Assembly (NCBI GenBank): GCA_000827495.1
Contig: KN817543.1
Coordinates: forward strand, 363,864-427,863
Length of the DNA stretch: 64,000 nucleotides
Origin: Hypholoma sublateritium FD-334 SS-4
Taxonomy: Eukaryota > Basidiomycota > Agaricomycetes > Agaricales > Strophariaceae
Direction of reading: 5' to 3'
Both the position numbers and the translations under genes were made by a program. The notes below the pieces were generated by a model that was not told the DNA's origin, searched no databases, and saw only the letters and a list, made by a program, of their open reading frames with translations. Positions 1 to 12,013 of this stretch are shown piece after piece (within the stretch, counting starts at the first letter, position 1; every line of letters starts with the position of its first letter).

Positions 1-11
1 TTTCGTATCTA

Positions 12-308
12 ATGAGCGATAGATTCATGGAAGCTTCCGACCGCCGAGGCGATGGTACTCAAAGAAAACACTGGTCTCCGACATTGTTTCGGTCATTCGT
101 TTCTAGCATTCGCCCCAGACTTGCCGTGTACGTTGCGAAAGAGGGAATTCGTGTTAAGACTCCAATGGCCCTAATGGATGAATTCGGGGATGATCTCGGA
201 GCTAAAATTCTTTTCCCAGAGGCGCGTGTTTTACATTTTGAAGGGGGACATTTGGATTTCTTGGGAGGCAACGATCTGCTGAAGAGTATTCAGAATAACT
301 TTTCTTAA
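12..308 (+). CDS. 3' end of an unidentified gene (partial)
   Basis: An open frame runs to a TAA at 306-308 and reads like the C-terminal part of an enzyme, with VLHFEGGHLDF near its end. Such a Gly-Gly-His near the end is compatible with an alpha/beta-hydrolase C-terminus, but this is only an impression. The first in-frame ATG at 12 is probably not the true start, because the gene may continue upstream of the window or be joined by an intron. The next gene lies about 210 bp downstream on the same strand. I do not recognise the family. Confidence 0.3.
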   Translation: MSDRFMEASDRRGDGTQRKHWSPTLFRSFVSSIRPRLAVYVAKEGIRVKTPMALMDEFGDDLGAKILFPEARVLHFEGGHLDFLGGNDLLKSIQNNFS

Positions 309-518
309 ACCGACGCTAAGATATATCAGACCTCATTTTGTATTTATGTTTCTTCAACTCCTGGATCGCCCAAGGATCGCTCTCGAGTACTTACTTACTT
401 GCAGTCAACTTGCAGTCTATTTATGACTCCGTTGTCAGGATCATGGCTTGTTTACCGGCAGCCAAATAAGGTGCAATAGCGTGATTCTGCGGCGATAGCC
501 GACAACCGCCCGCTCTTA

Positions 519-1153
519 ATGTTCTCACTCATTAAATACGCTCTGGCTCTCCTTCTCCCCGCTTCCTACCTTTTCTATCGCCGTTTGCCCAACTTAGGAT
601 TCTTGAAAACTCGTGTACCTACCGCACCTCCACCAGCAGAGACTGAGCCGAACAAACCACTCAAGAGCATCATGCAGGCACCACGCGACGACCTTGCGCC
701 TCCTAAAGATGATCCATATACCACTGAGGAATTGAGGCAATTCGACGGATCGGATCCATCGAAGCCAATTTACGTGGCAATTAAAGGCTTGTGTAAACCC
801 TTGGCGCATGATGCAGCTTGTTGACTTGTCTTCCAACTCCCGCTTTAGGCACAATCTTCGACGTATCGAACAAGGCAGAGGTGTATGGTCCTGGAAAGTC
901 GTACAGCATTTTTGCAGGGAAGGACGGATCCCGTGGTTTAGGAATGTCGAGTCTGAAGCCGGAGGATGCGGTCGCCGATTACACCACTCTCGACGCTAAA
1001 GATGCGAAGGTTCTCGACGACTGGCATGCATTCTTCTCGTGAGTGTTGTTGCGTCACCTTTCACCGTGATCCAGTAACTCACTTGCTTTCCTCTCCAGAA
1101 AGCGATACAATATCGTTGGAAAGGTCAGCGATGGGCCTGCCTCCGTGAATTGA
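519..1153 (+). CDS. dap1: Dap1/MAPR-type cytochrome b5-like haem-binding protein
   Basis: This is a membrane-associated progesterone-receptor (MAPR/Dap1) protein. The family binds haem and supports cytochrome P450 enzymes such as Erg11 in sterol synthesis, anchored in the ER. There are three exons (519-792, 849-1038, 1099-1153), giving 172 aa. Residues 1-20 form a hydrophobic N-terminal anchor (FSLIKYALALLLPASYLFY) followed by a Pro-rich linker. The cytochrome b5-like fold starts at YTTEELRQFDG, and continues through IFDV, then YGPGKSYSIFAGKDGSRGLG, the family signature with the conserved Tyr used for haem ligation, and ends in FFSKRYNIVGKV. The first splice leaves two extra residues (Leu-Cys) before TIFDV, so that junction could be shifted slightly. 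Length and motif order fit the family well. Confidence 0.87.
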
Positions 1154-1300
1154 TGCCTCGCCTTATCTTTATACGCTATTTGGCTGCTGGTGGTGAATGT
1201 AATTAGAATGCAAGTCAACCCGCTCTAATCGTCCTATTTTGTCGTCATTTGAAAATATCGAGAAGTTTACTGCAATTCAGAGATTCGTCGCCTTTGAGCT

Positions 1301-1989
1301 CTATAACCAAATGCAAACAACGAAGGCCCAGAGTAACAACCCCACGGCCAATCTCTCGCTCCTTGTATGTCTCCCTACCGCAGCAGATATAGGCTGCGAC
1401 GACGCCGCTGTGAGGCTTACACTCCCTCCATTGCTGGAAATCTGCTGCGGGGTGGAAACCCCAGATGTGGTATTGATGAGTGTTATGATGCTAATCTCTG
1501 TTGAGGTTTCCGAATGCAGTATCGTGGCAGTAGGAGCGAACGCCGACACAGACAATTCCGCACTCGTTCGGGAACCTGAAAAGGTGGCGAAGGTGACGAT
1601 CACAGCGGTATTTCTGGTGCTTGATGCTGATAAAACTAAAATTCTAGGTCAACTAGAATCTTATGCTCGATGACCGCGAGATGCCCCGTACCCGGTTCGC
1701 ACAACGCTCCAATAGTCCCATTCACCTTCACTATGTTCGCTTCCGAGCAAGTTTCTGCTACGCATTCGAAGAATGACTCGATGAATGAGAAATCCCCACA
1801 TAAACACCCAACGTTCGTGCAATTGCTAGGCACTGCGGCGGCGCGCGCACAACTCATGCCGCATGCTGGTAGATCGACGTCGAACCCTGAAGTACCATCG
1901 TGCGCGCGCGCTTGTAAGCACAATAGTGTATATGCCAAGAAAATGCGGAAATAGCGGAGAGAGTAGCGTGGTGCCCGCACCGATGACAT
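1301..1989 (-). CDS. CFEM-domain protein, GPI-anchor type (207 aa)
   Basis: This is an extracellular CFEM (common in fungal extracellular membrane) protein. Members bind haem/iron or act as surface adhesins. Two exons (1989-1692, 1626-1301) join in phase 1 through GTACGG...ATCAG. The N-terminus is a signal peptide (FRIFLAYTLLCLQARA). The domain has all eight cysteines in order, starting LPACGMSC, then CTNVGCLCGDFSF, ECVAETC and ALCEPG; the Asp before the FxF is retained. After it comes a Ser/Thr-rich stalk and a C-terminal hydrophobic segment (LAVGLLLWAFVVCIW), the usual layout of a GPI-anchored wall protein. Its neighbour at 2381-3232 is a paralogue in tandem on the same strand. Confidence 0.82.
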
Positions 1990-2380
1990 GGATCTTTCTG
2001 AACTGGTGGTCGTCCAAAAGAGAAGTATGTAATGATATTTTCTCAGATCCTTCCTTCAAGCCGTTATCTGACAAGCCGCAGGGAGTTGTCTACCACCGGA
2101 TCTGTGGCATAGTGGGTGGGATGATGGCTGAGCCTGATGCACGCCCGTCGCCAGGAATACAACACCATGGTGGCATTCGACATCCACATTTGTACGACCC
2201 ATCGTGGAGCATGCCCGAATTCTGCTGACTTAGTAATAGATACCTGTTCGTCGATCGTTTTTCGCTCTAGTGTTATTGCATGGGCTCAAGTCCGACATCA
2301 ATTGCACTGATGCGCGGAGGATATGACGAGCCTGTTACATGTATTCAGACATACATCAATCACTACGTCACTTCCTTCAG
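1990..2380. other. Intergenic, between tandem CFEM genes
   Basis: This 390 bp stretch lies between the start of the downstream CFEM gene and the stop of the upstream one, so it should hold the promoter of the first and the 3' end of the second. I see no convincing open frame and no clear TATA box. Confidence 0.5.
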
Positions 2381-3232
2381 CTACAGAGGCGCTACCAAGG
2401 TCCAGGCAACAATCAAGGCGGGCACTGCCCAGGTCCCAATATGCTGATCATGGACGCTATTTGCACTGCCAGAAGTGGATACCGTCGGCAGGGGTAATGT
2501 GGTGACCGTCTGCACAACCACTGTCGTACTGCTCGCGGATAAAGGGATGGTACCGGGGGTACTGCTCGTCAGACTTGTAGCGGATGTCACCGTCGTGACC
2601 CCGGTGGATTGTGTTGGCGTAAGAATGGAAGTGAGACTAGAAGGTGTGGAGGCACTTGAGGACGTCGTTTGTGTGGTGGAGGCGGAGCTAGCAGAGGAAA
2701 GTTTGGTACCCGTTTCGGTAGATGTTGTCAAGGATGACAAGCCGGTAGAGGTAGTTGAAGATGCACTCGATGTAGTGCTAGTAGCGATACTCGTAGTCGT
2801 AGTGCTCCCCGTCCCTGTTTTAGGTACTAAGAAATAATTATCGGTAAATTATCTTATGCACGGATGAACTAAAGAAGCTCACTGTCCAAGCACAACGCGT
2901 TCAAAGCCTGGCTCACTTTGGCCTTGTCTGAGGGCGTGCAGACACTGGTCGCGCATTGCTCTGTCGCCGGAGCGAATGTGCGGCTACTGCAAATGCACAC
3001 CGTATCTGTTCTATTTACATCATATCAGTCTGGGAGCGCGTGGAGTCCAGGATGTCACTTGCAGCGCACATCCTATAGCTGTGGCCGCCGTTTGAGCGCA
3101 GGTGTCGGCGCATTGCGGAAGACCAGTTATGCCGGTGCCCGTTCCTTGTGCGACTGTGAGTCTGATCGGATTGAAAACACTGACTAAGAGCAAGGAGAGT
3201 GGCCCAGAGCGGAGGAATCGCATCGAGTGCAT
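2381..3232 (-). CDS. CFEM-domain protein, GPI-anchor type (247 aa)
   Basis: This is the second CFEM protein, with three exons (3232-3063, 3010-2883, 2826-2381). A signal peptide (SLLLVSVFNPIRLTVAQ) leads into the eight-cysteine domain: LPQCADTC, then IGCALTDTVCICSSRTF, EQCATSVC and ALC. A long Ser/Thr stalk follows, and the protein ends in a hydrophobic GPI-signal tail (IGTWAVPALIVAWTLVAPL). The spacing between the third Cys, Asp and fourth Cys is restored only if the first intron is spliced GC-AG (GCAAGT ... ATAG); every GT-AG alternative breaks the frame or loses cysteines. The role is surface haem/iron binding or adhesion, by family. It is a tandem paralogue of the preceding gene but diverged in stalk length and intron positions. 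Confidence 0.82.
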
Positions 3233-3306
3233 CGTGGTCCGGTTCAGAGGCTTCCCGTGGCATTCCGTAGTTGACGGATGGATCGACGAGGTGAGAAAAG
3301 TTGGAA

Positions 3307-3316
3307 TGTATATATA
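3307..3316 (-). promoter_or_regulatory. Probable TATA box of the upstream CFEM gene
   Basis: An alternating TATATATA run sits about 75 bp upstream of the ATG at 3232 on the minus strand, the spacing seen for other genes in this window. Confidence 0.45.
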
Positions 3317-3319
3317 GTC

Positions 3320-4280
3320 TTTGCGCTCGTTTGAATAATCTAATGAGGGGGATGGTCTGCATGACCGAAGTCACGCGGTGAAGCCACTGATATATAGAAG
3401 CATAGATGATCGCGAAGGAAAACTAGATGTTCGAGGTTGGTTCGAGGTAATGTGATCATATTAATTTCTCTGCGTATTCCGAGTCAAAGGATCTGGAATA
3501 AATCATCTTTATATGACACGGACGGGACTCACTCGCCTTAGATTAATAGCGACGCTAATGTAGCACTCGGTAAGTTAGTGATACGATTCTGAGCAGTTTT
3601 ATAGATGCAGTGGTACAGCCGCGAAAGAAATGGTACTCAGACGGCAGAGTCACCCGTGCGCCGGACGGGTCGGCATGTGACTGAGATGCAGCGTCGACGC
3701 CAATGCTATGCACACAATTCTGCTGCGATCACAAGGCCTCGCTAGATTCATACAATTACATTTTCTACTTTTAAAGAGTTTGAGGCCCATTTGATGGTCA
3801 GAGACGCAACTCTACAATGCTATTACTTACTTACATGAGATAAATTGCACAGCGTCTAGTGTCGAGACTAAATGGAATGGGGGACGATTTCACGTCAGAG
3901 TATTCTGAATCCTCTCTCTAGCACTCTCTCTGAGAATGTCGTAAAATCTACTTGTACGTACTAAGTAACTTGTAAGATAGCTCAATCTTTCGTCATGCAA
4001 CCACCACACCTGTACCCTCAAATAATAGCACTTACGTTCACGTGGTTGCATGTTTGCGGCACAAGAGAGGCGTTTCTCGTTTCAAAGGGTCTATTGGCCA
4101 CAAATCCCCATCATCCCGTGCTTCTAGGAATCGAAGAACATGTTTTGCGGTAAGCAAACAAAAGAATGAATTGCCTATTACCTCAACCTAGAGAACTTGA
4201 TGACAATGCCACCGGACTAATTAATACGAGATTTATGAACATGAAATTAAAATAGACTAAAATCCTGGAGGCTTGGTATG
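3320..4280. other. Divergent intergenic region
   Basis: About 1 kb of AT-richer DNA separates the minus-strand CFEM gene from the plus-strand oxidase. No long or coherent open frame occurs on either strand. It should carry the regulatory sequences of both genes. Confidence 0.5.
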
Positions 4281-4294
4281 ATATAAGAAGCGCC
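4281..4294 (+). promoter_or_regulatory. Core promoter of the first GMC oxidase, TATA element
   Basis: ATATAAGAAGCGCC lies 51 bp before the ATG. The same 14 bases occur upstream of the paralogous oxidase (14729-14742, minus strand), so this is likely the TATA box plus initiator-proximal sequence inherited from the shared ancestor. Confidence 0.6.
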
Positions 4295-4344
4295 CATAGC
4301 GCGATCGTTGGGCAACATCAAGCGGAATACTACCCTACAGCAGC

Positions 4345-6712
4345 ATGCGCGTTAAAAAACACATTACTCTCTGTGTTCACCTATTTACCCTAGATTTTCT
4401 CCGCTCGACATCAGCTACTGTCTATGGAAATGTGGGGGAACTATCAACCACCGTATTTGATTTCATTGTTATTGGAGGTATGATTCGGCGTATATTTCAA
4501 TAGTTGGACGCGCTTACTAACACAAGTCCTCTCTACCATACTTGTAGGAGGGACAGCCGGTGCTGTAGTTGCCAATCGTTTGACTGAACGTCTCGATTTC
4601 GAAGTTCTGGTGCTCGAAGCGGGACCGACGTAGGTACATCTCGAATTACTGGTAACCTCAAAATCACATACTGGTGTATGTAGAAACGATGGGGTGCTGG
4701 ATTCGATGGTTCCTGCATTTCCTGTAAAACTGTTCAACACAGCATATGATTGGAACTACACGGCTATCATCCCTGGGATGGCGGGAGTAGACACCCGAAG
4801 CTCAAATTATCCTCGAGGACACATTTTGGGAGGTTGCAGCTCGCACAGTCTGTCCAGTATATCCCTTGAGCTATCTTTAAGTCTAAGGAGTATATATTTA
4901 GATGCAATGTATTATACCAGAGGCTCGGCCGATGACTACAACGCCACTGTCACTGGTGACGCAGGCTGGTCTTGGGAATATATGCTGCCGTATATGCTTA
5001 AAGTGAGTGTTCGGACAGCCTGTATCTTTCGACCACTTTCAACATTAGCGAATTTATTACAGAATGAAAAATGGAGTCCCCCTGCGGATATGCACAATAC
5101 CAGCAATGAATTTGACCCATCGGTACACGGCTTCAGTGGGATGGTGTTCACCAGTCTTCCTGGATTCCCACAGCCAAGCGATGATATGGTATTGGCCGTT
5201 TCAAAGCAACTTCCCAATGATTTTCCTTTTCTATTGGACATGAACTCAGGACGCCCGTTGGGACTAGGTGAGTGGATTATATTCATCAAATTATCTGTGT
5301 ACTGATGGCATTTCTTTCTGACAAGGATGGTACCAAGGAACTATCGGAAACGGGACAAGAAGTAGCTCCGCGACTGCCTACCTCTCTGAGACGTTTACAG
5401 CACGGAAAAATTTACATATCGTGCTTAACACCAAGGTTACTCGAGTACACCCTACATCAGAGGTAGACATCCCCAGATTCAATACTGTAGAAATCTCCGG
5501 TAAATGATCTTTCCCTATTTTCAATTATCCGATGCTCATCCAAAAACCCTGTCATATAGGATCGTCCACCAGGTTGATTGCCACCAAAGAGTTGATTCTA
5601 TCTGCAGGAGCTATCGGCACTCCTCAGATACTGATGAATTCCGGGGTGGGCGATCACCAAGAATTACAGTCACTAGGGATTCAAACCGTCGTAAACCTTC
5701 CGAGTGTTGGGAAAAATTTTACAGACCAACCATATGTCATAATTTCATTTTCAGTTAGCTCAAACAACACATTGGATAAGTAGGACCTTGAGTTTCCGCA
5801 TTCTGCTGGATCTAGGCTAATTTACATGAATTTAGCCTTGCAAATAATGCCACTCTGCAGGCAGAAGCTCTGGCCCAATGGGAACTCACTCGAACGGGTC
5901 CATATGTCAACGGCGGCCCGAACCAGATATCGTGGTCTCGCCTTCCAATGGATTCTTCTATCTTGAAAGAATTTGGCGATCCGTCGGCGGGGCCCAATAC
6001 ACCTCATATAGAGCTCACACCGCAGGTGAGTGTATTGGTGTGTAGATGAGCCAACACATTTACACTTTGGAACACATTATAGACTGGACGTATATTTCTT
6101 CCCAACCTGCCGAACCGTCATTTTATTTCAACGGGAATTCAGATCGTTACACCGGCATCGCGTAGGTCTCACCCAGTTTCATTTTTACCTTGATTTTACT
6201 TACAAAAGCCCAGGTGGGACGGTTTCCCTCAATATGACTGATCCCTTGGGAGACCCTGTGATCAATCTTGGATTTTTCACGGCAGGATTTGATCTTCCTG
6301 CAATGCGGGAAGGTATCAGGCTGGCACAGAAACTATTTTCGGCGCCGATATGGAAGGGGTATATTATTGAACGATTCTCTCCACCTGAAAATACAACGAC
6401 TGACGAAGGTTTGGACGCGTATATACGGAGTACTACATTTTCGTCTCTGCATGCTGTCGGAACGGCAGCTATGTCATCCGAAGATGCTGACTACGGGGTT
6501 GTTAACCCTGACCTCTTGGTAAAGAGCACGACTGGACTCCGGATCGTCGACGCATCTGTTCTGGTAAGATGTCATAGATGTTATCTGAACGATCGGCACA
6601 TTGAATACTCTTAAAACAAATGCAGCCTTTCATAACTTGCGGACATACTCAGGCACCGGTTTACGCAATCGCCGAGAGGGCCTCCGACCTAATCAAAGAG
6701 GATTGGAAATAG
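4345..6712 (+). CDS. GMC oxidoreductase, aryl-alcohol-oxidase-like, secreted (594 aa)
   Basis: This FAD enzyme of the glucose-methanol-choline family oxidises alcohols (aryl alcohols in the closest characterised group) and yields H2O2 for lignin-attacking peroxidases. Eleven exons, all phase-consistent: 4345-4477, 4548-4629, 4684-4847, 4902-5002, 5063-5267, 5326-5499, 5560-5779, 5836-6025, 6083-6161, 6214-6563, 6626-6712. The protein shows a signal peptide, the ADP-binding motif VIGGGTAGAVVANRL (about 40-55), VLVLEAGPT, GMC signature 1 ([19 protein letters not shown]) and signature 2 (SAGAIGTPQILMNSG). The catalytic pair is His about 529 in HAVGTAAMSS and His about 573 in GHTQAPVYAIAERA. Nothing looks broken. 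It faces a paralogue at 12341-14695 with identical exon phases, and an MFS permease follows it tail to tail 35 bp away. Confidence 0.92.
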
Positions 6713-6747
6713 TTTGGCTTATTTGCTAGTATTGAAGTGCTACGCTC

Positions 6748-9229
6748 TCATACAATGTACCTGAACCCGCTCCACTTATCACCTTTAGCACTGCGAGCTT
6801 CGTCTACACTCGCGTAGACTCCGTTTCGCTCCTGTGCATTATCATTTGGAATTCCTTGTATTACTTCGTCTCTCTCGCCACGATCCCGCCTTGCATTTTC
6901 TCTTCTTAGCATTACAGTGCATATCGCAGACGATGCGAGGCCTATGCCAATATATCCAAGGACGACGGCATGTCCCAGACGATAAAACGGGGTGTCCTGT
7001 GCCCGGTACTGTTCGCCTATGATGTTAGAAAATCCGAGCTCAGTGCTCAAAGTAATTTGACGTACAACGTTCGAAGTCACTGCTCCATTCAGGTTTCCAA
7101 AACCAATAACAATGGCTACTGTGACTGCGCGCTTGTAAGATCCCTCAAAGTTACAAGCAAACCATGTGGCAGAGTTGGCTCCGGGAAAATCAAAATAAGG
7201 AGTGAACGGTTAAACATGATGCTTACCAGCAACAGGATATATGGATCTAAGTACGGCGGATGTTATGAGAAGAAATCCGCGCTCACGGAGAGTACCATTA
7301 ATGGAACTCACGCAGCAGCAAGATAAACAGCAAAATAAGAAAGCGCTGCCGATTTAGAAACAAGGAGGATGATATACCCAATTCCTCCTATTCCGAAGAA
7401 GAAGCTGGAAGTTTCGTGAGCATCAATGTTGCTGCATGAGCGGCGACCTGACCAGTTAATGTACCCTCTAGAATTGGTTCTGTCGCCTAATACCCCAACA
7501 CCACATGTTATCAGGCAGGCCCAGACGTACACGGGTACGGAGAGAAGATTGGCGACCGTGGGTCCGAATCCTAGATATTAAATATATTAGACCTGCCAAA
7601 AAATTCAAGGGAGAGCGATGAAACCAAGCTACATATTTCAGAGTCAGGCATGTATAGCTTGATTATGATGAATACATACTTGATGAATGATGGAAGGTGT
7701 GAAAAGGGAGAACGCGTATAATGGACCGTCGCTGTTGAAAAGGAGATTAGTCAATAGGGATTTTAAAATTTCTCAGATTCAAGTATGCACTCACAACCCC
7801 ATGAATATCCCCACTTCCGGGATGTCAGTGTCTAACTTCAAAGCTGGAAGAAATCAATAAACGTACAACCGACGTAGGTATGCCAGTCTGTTAGACTCTG
7901 CACAATGTATTTCATCGAGAAAGTTTCTCCCGAGGCGCTCTGTTTGCTATCATTTTGTAGCCGATTGATTACAAATATCCCTGTATCGAAGATCAGCGCT
8001 CCGTCACAATCTACGCGCCTTCATGTTGAATCATCAAGCATCGACTTACGCTCGGCTTCAGTCAGAAACTTGGCGGTAATCGGAAAATCTTGTATGACCC
8101 AGAATGACGATATCGCCACAATCACCGTTGCTAGGCCTTCCAAAATAAAGATCCATTGCCATCCTTCGAGATGGAAAGGGACAATGACGACTGTAGCATT
8201 TAGGACGAGTATACGGCCTACCTGCTTTCCCCCCCACTCCATTCATGTTTGAAATCGCTGCAGCTAAAAGGCCACCTGGACGTGGTATGCAATCGGTATA
8301 AAGACTGGGAGTTAATATGTTACCCAAATATGCTTACTGAAAGCGCCAGCGATTGTCGCCGCAGAGAAAAATATTGCGACACGAGTACCCATCTCGGAAC
8401 GCTTAAACCAGCTATCAAAATGCAATATAAACGTCACTTCTTAGAAGGTTATCATTCGGTTCTATTCGGTGTGCATACCTGGACATATAGAATATCACGC
8501 CGGCATATAAACCTCCCTCAGTCAAGCCTAACAAGAAACGAACAGCTGAAAAAATTAAATTTTTGTCAAGTTTAATCAAATACATCAAAGGTTGCCTCGA
8601 CCGGCGTACCGATGAGGCCTCCATAATTGGTAATGATGCCATGGCAAGTCTAGTGAAATTGGAAGTGATATTAGTACGTATAAATGGATGCAGTGCGCGT
8701 CATAATCCTACCATAATAACTCCCCAGGCAAGCATGATGGACGATAGATAGACGGATGGCCTCAGTCGCCGAAGAAAAACATTACTGAGAGGCTGTGATA
8801 TCAGGTATGTAATATTTAAATCAAATTTGTTATAGCAGCCAAATTGACCACGTACCTCAATGAAGGCGTACGGGAAGAAAAAGACTGTTAGTCCGTTGAG
8901 GTATTGTCGGTCGCTAATATGAAGGTCGCCCTCCAAATTATACAGCTTATAGCACAAGGTCGGTCAAACGTCCTTCTGAAGTTGATAGTTGCACTGCTTA
9001 CCTTCGCATTGCCTATGCTTCCTCTGTCCATAAAGCTCAGGAGATACAAAAGAGTCATCCATGGGACGATGAGGTAGTCAATCTTTCTCAGAAGCTTCTT
9101 CTCGTTCACAGTGAGCTTCGCATTGTTTCCAATACCATCGCTCTGCGTATCTTCAATCTCGGTAGTTGCTGCTTCATGTTTCTCGCTGTCGATACGTGAC
9201 GCTTTAGAGATAGACCCCGTTTCTGTCAT
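6748..9229 (-). CDS. MFS permease, allantoate/nicotinate (ACS) type; one junction out of frame
   Basis: This is a major-facilitator transporter of the anion:cation symporter group (Dal5/Tna1-like), importing small organic anions at the plasma membrane. Sixteen exons can be traced: 9229-9002, 8945-8856, 8792-8712, 8649-8610, 8545-8479, 8411-8338, 8275-8222, 8163-8050, 7980-7870, 7843-7795, 7731-7680, 7570-7453, 7404-7312, 7246-7227, 7178-7066, 7008-6748. Landmarks are DYLIVPWMTLLYLLSFMDRG (helix 1 with the RxxxGNAK loop), GLIAVRFLLGLTEGG, VGGKAGWQWIFILEG and FEGSYKRAVTVAIVIGFGN. All junctions are in phase except between the exons ending at 7680 and starting at 7570: the donor is phase 0 but the next exon needs phase 1. 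A missing G at the donor would fix it, so a sequence error or a real frameshift is possible. It sits between two GMC oxidases and could import substrate or product. Confidence 0.82.
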
Positions 9230-9909
9230 TCCTTCGTTTGCTGTGAATATGGGGTCTTTGGACGGACGAAAAATACTCAAGAAGCAATGACTCGATATAT
9301 GATACTCACTTCTCTTCGACAAGTATAGGATACTCCGCTCGTGATGTAAACAGAGATGGGAGCCAAATGTATACCAAAATAAAAATGGTTCCATGATATA
9401 GGTTCTCGCCGGGTTGGGAAGAACATACACAGCTAGTTACACATGAAGAGTCAGTAGAGCGTACATAAGCTTATTCGAGATATGAACGCGTGGGATAATT
9501 TCGGCTCAGCTGACAGACATACGCAGTATGATATGCACAAAGGTGACAGATCCTGCGACCGCCAAAGCTTCAGGATCTTTCCTTTGGAATTCGACTGTAA
9601 TGGTTGAAGCTTGAAGTCCCACTGTGTCTATGCATTCCACCTAAGAAAGCACCTTCCTGAGTCCGGTGACGTGGTTGGGAAGCCAGCCACTCAACTTTAA
9701 CTGCGTGTCGATGATGTGTGTTTATGGGTCATCACCGGTATAGGACTGGTATAGGAGGACAGATAAGGTGTCGTCGTCGTAGCGCTGTGATCATGTCTAC
9801 AAGGTCGTGAGTCTTGCACTCCAACGCAACGGTATAGTTACTGAATTGAACCTGAAAGGATATGAAAAACCGGGGTCGAGGGGGTCAACGAGAAAGGACT
9901 TTGTTGCAT
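9230..9909. other. Intergenic
   Basis: About 680 bp upstream of the permease and downstream of the next minus-strand gene. No credible open frame. It should contain the permease promoter. Confidence 0.5.
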
Positions 9910-12013
9910 TCACTTCGGTCGAGAACTCCGTGTGAACAAAGCTTTGGCGCGACTTCTTGCATCTTTCTTGCGGTCTGTGCCCATCACTGGTGAGGGCGCG
10001 TCTTCATCAGGAAGAGGCACAGTTGAAATGACCGGCCCATTTAACAACTGCGCCATCAGCGGCGACCCCAGTGGTACCGGAGCAACGTCGGCCGTCGGTG
10101 GAACAGGTGGCAAATCATCGGGAGCAAGCGGGACAGGGATATCGACCACCACGCGTGTGTATGAGGGGGTAGGTGCACCCGGCGACAATAATGATACATA
10201 CATGGACTGAGGAGAAAGATGGGCAAGCGTGTAAGGGCTTGGATACAGGCTCGGACTACCAGTGGTCGGTGAAGAAAGCGGCGAGAAAGTGTAGGCGGGA
10301 CTTGTCACTGTCGATGTCAATAGATGGGAAGATCCGTACGATGTAGGAGGCGACGTTGGGGGAAGCGAGGCCGACGAGCCTTGAGTAGGGGATATTGGAA
10401 AGTCCTGTTGATGCCATGTTCCCGGAATCAGCGCGATAGGAAGTAACCATGTTGCTGTAAGTGTTACGCCATAACCTAAGCATCCATATTTTAGGGTGAG
10501 CAGCAGAATAGTATATGTAATAAGGACCGACCAATGTCGTAACTCTTGATTGTACTCCAGCTCCAAGAAATGAATGTCCCGATATACCCAAGAAAAGGCG
10601 CCAACCGTTGGAAAAGGAGAGCAGCCGGCATGACAGCGGGAGGTAGACTGCTTATCGGGAGATTGTTGAAAAACCATGTCAGAGCCGTCGTAATCATCGC
10701 CGCCCGTTTCGTAGCCTCCAATGTTTTATCGCTCAGTATAGCTAATACAGGCGGCGGGAGGTATCTATCAACATAATTATTCATATGAACCGAGAAAAGA
10801 TGGTAAAATACACGCACAACCTGTATCCCCACCACATCGCTTGAACGGATAATTTCGTATTGGAAGGGACCCAAGCACGAGTCGACTGTACTCTGAGTGG
10901 CTGTCTAGGACTGTCGGTACTCGATTGACGGGGGTTAACAGTCTCACCGGACAGCCGTCGAGCAGGCATGACGGATCGCTGAGTTTCTAATGAAGGAGTG
11001 GCGTACAACAACGAGAGCGGCCATATTGTCGACCATGAGGTCCCAGGAATCGGCAGCTGTCCTTCTGTGGCAGGCACCTCTTGAACACCGACAGGAACAA
11101 ATTCTGCGAGCTCGAGCAAATCATCGTTTGTTGGTATGAGTGGTGAATAGATCATCACGCTCGATGTATCCGAGAAGATCGTATCTTGATCAACTCTGTC
11201 GTCGGTGCGGTTCGGGAGATCAGCGTCCTCTGCAACGCCAGGAAAGGCATGCCGGGGAGGACTCAATCCCTCCAAAATGCTCCACATACTCGGCTTCCCT
11301 TTGAGCGTGGAACCGTTCATAACGGACGGACTGGACAAGAGACCTACGAGATTCGAGTCATTGATTGCAGGGGTATCCACAGGAGGAATATGACGGCCAT
11401 CGCTGTCGCTAGTGGGTGACTTGGAATCCTTGAGAATGGGTAGTTTCTTATCCACATTAAATGATGGAAATGGTAGAGAATCTATGAGAGCCTCTATGCG
11501 TTTTGCGAGTGTTGTCCGTTCTGGAAGATCGATTGCATCCAGTGTGCTTTCCGACGTCGGAGTACTCCCAGACCCCTCGAGCTCTGCCACCATGCTCAAC
11601 AGTTTCGCTTGGCCAGAGCCAAAGTCTGGTGTTTCATATGGCTCTGGTTGGCTGGATATTTCATTTCTTGGAGACTGTACTTCGTTTATTGTTACTCGGG
11701 GTGAAGCCGGTACTGATTTGTCGTTGGTTGGTCTGAATTTGCCGAAATCTTGGCCGAGTTTTCTCAATCTATCTGAAAGATTTGTTCTTTTTCTCGCAGG
11801 AGATAAGTTGAGAGCTCCTTGAGACGACCCAGGAGACGGAACAGCGTTCGAGGATCCAGGAAATTCAGCTGCAGCCTCACCCTCAGTCGTAGTCTGAACA
11901 GAAGCGAGAACAGCGCTGTTCTTCACAGTTATCGTGTGTGCTAGACGGTGATGAATATCTTGAGCTTGCCTTTCGGGTTCTGATGAGTTAGGCGGAACAG
12001 GGCTAGAAGCCAT
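9910..12013 (-). CDS. Ser/Pro-rich membrane protein of unknown function (663 aa)
   Basis: Three exons (12013-10821, 10764-10532, 10475-9910), all in phase, encode 663 aa. I do not recognise the family. Residues 1-400 are low-complexity and acidic/Ser-rich, with a basic patch (SPARKRTNLSDRLRKLG). The middle has short hydrophobic helices (VLAILSDKTL..., ITTALTWFFNNLPIS, FLGYIGTFISWSW, YGVTLTATWLLPIALIPGTW), so this is probably an integral membrane protein with a large cytosolic head. The tail is Pro/Ser-rich (many SPLSS/PSP repeats) and ends with basic residues. The ATG at 12013 is the first in frame; the frame is open upstream only through a GTG. It lies between the permease and the second oxidase on the same strand. 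Confidence 0.7.

Noticed and set aside
11186..11822. Plus-strand open frames of up to 136 codons
   Set aside because: Antisense of the Ser/Pro-rich membrane protein; no motifs of their own.
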